Below, piece after piece: positions 63,486-64,000 of a stretch of DNA of 64,000 nt. The stretch's first letter is position 1, and each line of letters starts with the position of its first letter. The position numbers and the translations under genes are program-made. The notes under the pieces are model-generated. The model was not told where the DNA came from, did not search any database, and saw only the letters and a program-made list of their open reading frames with translations. This DNA comes from Natrinema versiforme (GTDB lineage Archaea > Halobacteriota > Halobacteria > Halobacteriales > Natrialbaceae): contig NZ_CP040331.1 of NCBI RefSeq assembly GCF_005576615.1, forward strand, positions 428,103 to 492,102. Reading direction: 5' to 3'.

Positions 63486-63599
63486 GGTAAATGAGGGTAC
63501 CATCACACTCAGCACGCGAACACCCCAGGTGACCGTCCTGTTTGTTCAATCTTTGACTCGCCCATTTCTCAGCTAATCGTTATTCAGTATATATGTCTA

Positions 63600-63803
63600 T
63601 TACGACTGTTCATTTACCGCACTCTTAGGATCCAATCTCGAGTGCGCCGACGGCCTCGGCGGGCCGACATCGTGATCAACAAGGCGATCGGCAGCCTGCT
63701 GCCACGCCCATTCGGCGAGTTCGGGATTGGCGTCTTCGTAGTGGACTGAGAACTCGGTCAGTGCGACTGCGACGAGGAGGTCCTCCTGTCGATCGGTAAG
63801 CAT
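63600..63803 (-). pseudogene. Paralogue of 62353-62552, probably frameshifted near its end
   Basis: ATG 63803: MLTDRQEDLLVAVALTEFSV, HYEDANPELAEWAWQQAADR, LVDHDVGP, then PRPSAHSRLDPKSAVNEQS to 63600. One frame over, the same bases read AEAVGALEIGS-TAA (63627-63625), which matches the acidic ending of the paralogue better. So either the C terminus was replaced through a one-base change or the longer form is real. Positions 63804-64000 hold its promoter region and no other gene. Confidence 0.6.
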
Positions 63804-64000
63804 CGCCAGCGTTGGCCGCGGCTTCGTATTTAAAGAACAGTATGTAAAAAGCACCGTGTGGACCTCTGGTGGGTACGTGACGATGACCGTGCCTCTGACG
63901 TTGGATCGACTCGGGTTGTGGTGGGTCCGATGCCCCAGATCGGATGGATGTCATCGACAGCCCGCTTCCACCCCCAAGTAGATGATTCGGCCTGTCGGGA

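Noticed and set aside
1..64000. tRNA or rRNA genes as integration targets
   Set aside because: No cloverleaf with a GGTTCGAATC-like arm or rRNA-like stretch was noticed by eye; a dedicated scan would be decisive.

Overview
The window is haloarchaeal. Evidence is the strongly acidic proteome, a TFB-type transcription factor, HalOD1 and haloarchaeal zinc-ribbon small proteins, TATA boxes 25-35 bp ahead of start codons, haloarchaeal IS630 and IS6 transposases, and very frequent CTCGAG hexamers in most (not all) of the coding sequence. A Natrinema/Haloterrigena-type member of the Natrialbaceae is my guess. No rRNA, tRNA or CRISPR array was seen. It reads as an accessory region (integrated plasmid, conjugative element or genomic island) rich in decayed genes.

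Layout. 1-9.3 kb: an IclR remnant, a translationally coupled pair of uncharacterised proteins (1389-4045), then two tiny ORFs, a BCCT transporter, a SnoaL-like protein, a frameshifted nicotinate phosphoribosyltransferase and a convergent IclR regulator, possibly one uptake/catabolic locus. 9.5-18.6 kb: an insertion-sequence graveyard with three IS630 copies or fragments sharing one right end, an IS6 element, a RelE/HTH toxin-antitoxin pair, several small zinc-ribbon genes, and pseudogenes, one of them an HNH nuclease gene cut by a 108-bp TA-flanked MITE. 18.9-32.7 kb: a colinear, mostly overlapping type IV secretion/conjugation cluster (pilin-like, secreted protein, Tat lipoprotein, VirB6-like, VirB4, a split N-terminal half, VirD4-like coupling ATPase), then repeats of TGTCCAYGCA and a primase-polymerase-like protein. 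33-43 kb: HTH/PIN and HicBA toxin-antitoxin pairs, a secreted thermonuclease with lamin-tail-like domain, an orphan UPF0175 antitoxin, PadR regulator, repeated units with passenger membrane-protein genes, and an OB-fold protein.

43-57 kb differs in style (CTCGAG nearly absent, other codon choices) and looks like an imported defence island: a truncated DUF262 gene, an RHH/winged-helix regulator with an 11+11 bp palindrome at its promoter, a lipoprotein and partner, a CoiA-like nuclease followed by a second PD-(D/E)XK-like protein, several small membrane or zinc proteins, and a 1050-residue protein with two P-loops, a membrane segment and a STAND-type ATPase core. This last gene is the best candidate for an undescribed system. 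57.4-64 kb: remnants of a conjugation ATPase and a plasmid protein meeting at a junction, an AT-rich membrane protein, a DUF7692-like protein, TFB, a 651-bp inverted-repeat-bounded unit carrying one membrane-protein gene, and two damaged paralogues of a small haloarchaeal protein.

Many genes carry single-base frameshifts or single stop codons; some frameshifts lie in short homopolymers and could be assembly errors.
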